From assembly GCA_025056735.1 (NCBI GenBank), contig JANWVR010000097.1, forward strand, positions 1-59,565: 59,565 bases of DNA. Direction: 5' to 3'. Position numbers and translations under genes: made by a program. The stretch comes from Saprospiraceae bacterium (lineage in GTDB: Bacteria > Bacteroidota > Bacteroidia > Chitinophagales > Saprospiraceae). Under the pieces are notes generated by a model that saw nothing but the letters and a program-made list of their open reading frames with translations, did not search any database and was not told where the DNA came from. This document shows positions 57,244-59,565 of the stretch, in pieces; positions within the stretch are counted from its first letter, which is position 1; every line of letters begins with the position of its first letter.

Positions 57244-58386
57244 ATGACTGCGCTTCTTATTCTTCTTTGCATCATTCTCGTCGGCATTGTTCTGGTTCAA
57301 ATCGCCCGGGTAGTCGAGTTGACGGCCCAGATCAAGGGCGAGCGCGAAGTAATGCGCGAAAGCAGCTGGTGGAATGGCGTACTTTCTTTGGGCTTTCTGG
57401 TAGTCTTTTTGGCTGCCGTGTTCGTCTCGTCTTATTATTACAAAAACGAGTTGCTGGGTTACGGTCCGCATGCGGCGGCTTCTGAGCATGGCGGCGCCAT
57501 AGATAGCATGTTTAACGTTACGCTGTTCTTCACGGGCCTTGTATTCATTATCACGCATATCGCGCTGTTTTGGTTTGCTTATAAATATCGCTGGCGCGAA
57601 GACCGGAAGGCTTCTTTTATTGCGCACGACGATCGTCTGGAGATTATCTGGACGGCGGTTCCGGCGGTAGTGATGACGCTGTTGGTGGTGCGCGGTTTGG
57701 ATGCGTGGAATACGATTATGGCTGATGTAAGCCCAGATGAGGACTACCTCGAGATTGAAGCCACAGGTCAGCAATTCAACTGGATTATTCGTTACCCAGG
57801 ACCTGATGGCAAATTGGGTGCTCGCGATTATCGTCTCACCACGGCGACAAACCAAATCGGTCAGGATTTCAAGGATCGTAAGAACTGGGATGACGTCATT
57901 GTTAGCCAGGAGCTTTATTTGCCGGTTAACAAGAAGGTGCGCGTGCGTATCATCGCTAAAGATGTACTGCACAATTTCTACCTGCCGCAATTTCGCGTGA
58001 AGATGGATGCTGTGCCGGGCATGCCTACCTACTTCGTATTTACACCCATAAAGACGACAGCAGAGTATCGCAACGAGCTGCGCAAGTACCCGGAGTATCA
58101 CCAGCCGTATGACCCTGCTGAGCCGCAAGGCCCGAAGCGCTGGGAAAAATTCGAGTACGAGCTGGCCTGCGCTGAACTTTGCGGCAAAGGGCACTACTCG
58201 ATGAAGCGCATCATTCGGGTGGTGTCGCAAGAAGAGTTCGATGCCTGGTATAAGAAGCAGGAGTCCTACTATCTGTCGCAAATTCGCGGCAAGGACGAAG
58301 ATCCGAACAAGGGTAAGGTGTTGGATATTGACCCACCTGCTCAAGATGCCAACGCTCCAGTCAAGACAGAAACTACCAGTTTATAA
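57244..58386 (+). CDS. coxB: Cytochrome c oxidase subunit II
   Basis: A 380-residue subunit II with N-terminal helices (TALLILLCIILVGIVLVQIA, NGVLSLGFLVVFLAAVFVSSYYY and FNVTLFFTGLVFIITHIALFWFAYKY) and a periplasmic CuA domain. The CuA ligands are in CAELCGKGHYSM (Cys-x3-Cys-x3-His-x2-Met) together with an upstream His in DVLHNFYLPQFRVKMD. It takes electrons from a cytochrome c or directly from ActE. No cytochrome c domain is fused at the C-terminus. It lies 88 bases after actF and 72 before coxA, one operon in effect. Confidence 0.93.
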   Translation: MTALLILLCIILVGIVLVQIARVVELTAQIKGEREVMRESSWWNGVLSLGFLVVFLAAVFVSSYYYKNELLGYGPHAAASEHGGAIDSMFNVTLFFTGLVFIITHIALFWFAYKYRWREDRKASFIAHDDRLEIIWTAVPAVVMTLLVVRGLDAWNTIMADVSPDEDYLEIEATGQQFNWIIRYPGPDGKLGARDYRLTTATNQIGQDFKDRKNWDDVIVSQELYLPVNKKVRVRIIAKDVLHNFYLPQFRVKMDAVPGMPTYFVFTPIKTTAEYRNELRKYPEYHQPYDPAEPQGPKRWEKFEYELACAELCGKGHYSMKRIIRVVSQEEFDAWYKKQESYYLSQIRGKDEDPNKGKVLDIDPPAQDANAPVKTETTSL

Positions 58387-58458
58387 TTCGAACGAGAGAA
58401 ACAAGAACACCGGGGGCCCTTGACCCAACGTTCACCTACTAAAACATTACATTTGGCT

Positions 58459-59565
58459 ATGGCTGAAATGACCAAAGTCGCTGTTGAGTCCTTAGACACG
58501 CTGGAGGAAAAGCTCATCCAGGAGATGGGGTATGACGACCATTTTCATGAGCACCACCACGGCGACAAGTATCAGTCCAATTTTCTGACGACGTACATTT
58601 TCAGTACGGATCACAAGATGATTGCGCGTCAGTTCTTAATCACCGGTATCTTCTGGGCCTTGACGGGCGCCATGATGTCGCTGGTTTTTCGCCTGCAATT
58701 GGGCTTCCCAGAGGCAGACTTAGCCTGGCTCAAGCCCATATTGGGCAAGTGGATACAGGTGAACGACGCCGGCATTGGGAAGCTAGACCCGGAGTTCTAC
58801 TATGCCTTGGTAACCATTCACGGCACGGTGCTGGTCTTTTTCGTGCTGACGGCGGGCTTGAGCGGCACCTTTTCTAACTTGCTTATTCCGCTGCAAGTAG
58901 GCGCCCGCGACATGGCTTCGCCGTTGCTCAATTCCTTTTCCTACTGGTTTTTCTTCTTAGCCAGTGTGGTGATGTTCCTGTCGCTCTTTCTGAGCACCGG
59001 GCCTTTCTCCGGTGGTTGGACGGCTTATCCGCCCTTGAGTGCGCTACCGCAAGCCTCGGAAGGTTCGGGCGCTGGCATGACGATGTGGATTGTTTCGATG
59101 GCACTCTTCATTGTGTCGGCACTGCTGGGAGGTATTAACTACGTAACGACAGTGCTTAACCTGCGCACAAAGGGGATGAACCTGTGGCGCATGCCGTTGA
59201 CAATCTGGGCATTCTTCATCACGGCCATCATTGGTGTACTGTCTTTCCCGGTACTGCTGTCGGGCGTTTTGCTCCTGATGTTCGACCGCAGCATGGGCAC
59301 GTCGTTCTACCTGAGCGAAATTGTGGTGGGCGGCCAGATTCTCGACCGCATCGGTGGTAGCCCGATATTGTATCAGCACTTGTTCTGGTTTCTGGGCCAC
59401 CCGGAAGTGTATATCATCATTTTGCCGGCGATGGGTATTGTGTCGGAGGTGCTTTCGGTACATGCGCGCAAGCCTATTTTCGGCTATCGCGCGATGGTGC
59501 TCTCGATGCTGGCTATTGCCTTCCTGTCGTTCATCGTGTGGGCGCACCATATGTTTATGGCGGGC
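58459..59565 (+). CDS. coxA: Cytochrome c oxidase subunit I, partial (C-terminus off the right edge)
   Basis: The frame opens at ATG 58459 and is open for 369 codons to the window edge. The N-terminal cytoplasmic tail is His-rich ([14 protein letters not shown]). Heme-copper oxidase hallmarks are [10 protein letters not shown] (heme a His), [13 protein letters not shown] (CuB His, the D-channel Glu and cross-linked Tyr) and [10 protein letters not shown] (two CuB His) at the edge. The HPEVY pattern indicates an A-type oxidase. It reduces O2 with electrons from CuA and pumps protons. The remaining helices are outside the window. Confidence 0.94.
   Translation, partial: MAEMTKVAVESLDTLEEKLIQEMGYDDHFHEHHHGDKYQSNFLTTYIFSTDHKMIARQFLITGIFWALTGAMMSLVFRLQLGFPEADLAWLKPILGKWIQVNDAGIGKLDPEFYYALVTIHGTVLVFFVLTAGLSGTFSNLLIPLQVGARDMASPLLNSFSYWFFFLASVVMFLSLFLSTGPFSGGWTAYPPLSALPQASEGSGAGMTMWIVSMALFIVSALLGGINYVTTVLNLRTKGMNLWRMPLTIWAFFITAIIGVLSFPVLLSGVLLLMFDRSMGTSFYLSEIVVGGQILDRIGGSPILYQHLFWFLGHPEVYIIILPAMGIVSEVLSVHARKPIFGYRAMVLSMLAIAFLSFIVWAHHMFMAG

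Noticed and set aside
57157-58344. A 395-codon reading frame antisense to coxB
   Set aside because: It lies entirely under the well-supported coxB gene, is basic and low in recognisable motifs, and has no promoter or start context; long antisense frames are expected in GC-rich coding DNA.
1-59565. Mobile elements, CRISPR arrays, toxin-antitoxin or defence islands
   Set aside because: I saw no transposase, integrase, direct-repeat array, restriction or Cas-type gene, and the tRNA genes show no flanking attachment repeats.

Overview
The window comes from a member of the phylum Bacteroidota; a narrower placement is not possible from sequence alone. Four things point there: many start regions carry the Bacteroidota -7 promoter element TAnnTTTG(C), sometimes with a TTG element 19-21 bases upstream; two proteins end in type IX secretion (T9SS) C-terminal domains; rpmB and rpmG are followed by the Bacteroidota-specific DUF4295 gene; and an alternative complex III (ActABCDEF) cluster runs directly into a cytochrome c oxidase. 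The region reads as ordinary core chromosome: 51 protein genes (two cut by the window edges), two tRNAs (Glu-TTC, Arg-ACG), and no insertion sequence, phage, CRISPR array or rRNA.

Layout. 1-0.8 kb: two small Cys-rich exported or membrane proteins on the minus strand. 0.9-9.2 kb: a metallo-hydrolase, a large CRTAC1-type FG-GAP protein, then a three-gene plus-strand operon joining a GltD-like FAD/ferredoxin oxidoreductase to both subunits of a 2-oxoacid:ferredoxin oxidoreductase. 9.3-12.5 kb: cytochrome c maturation genes ccmE and ccmF. 12.6-23 kb: a lipoprotein, a short methylmalonyl-CoA mutase small chain, tRNA-Glu, a lipoprotein dipeptidyl peptidase III, mevalonate diphosphate decarboxylase, a di-heme peroxidase, a DUF2911 protein and an MCC-type acyl-CoA carboxyltransferase. 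23-31.6 kb: hflX, rpoN-dapD-RDD protein, a small DUF4834-like protein, uvrC, an ATE-like aminoacyl-tRNA-protein transferase and a STAS protein. 32-45.6 kb: envelope and secreted proteins (a HEEYH-containing protein, a DUF5117-type metalloprotease, a T9SS subtilase, an amidohydrolase-fold protein) mixed with translation genes (tRNA-Arg, rpmB-rpmG-DUF4295, smpB, trpS, ridA, rpmF, yceD) and an anchored endonuclease. 45.8-59.6 kb: a T9SS adhesin-like protein, then actABCDEF-coxB-coxA, with coxA running off the right edge.

How the genes work together. The last 11.5 kb encodes an aerobic respiratory branch: the Act complex oxidises menaquinol and passes electrons through c-type hemes to an A-type heme-copper oxidase. 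CcmE and CcmF at 9-12 kb belong to the machinery that attaches those hemes. The ferredoxin-linked 2-oxoacid oxidoreductase operon, the mutase chain and the acyl-CoA carboxyltransferase point to 2-oxoacid, branched-chain amino acid and propionate metabolism.

The most notable observations are: a predicted NAD(P)H-coupled 2-oxoacid:ferredoxin oxidoreductase operon; an ActA with six heme motifs; a roughly 100-residue His/Glu-rich insertion in ActF; a Cys/Tyr (CxxxY) CcmE; a subtilase whose catalytic Asp position reads Glu; a terminator-like hairpin between tRNA-Arg and rpmB; and a window-wide codon-context bias in which Leu TTA codons are almost always followed by G. I did not find a clearly new defence or mobile system.
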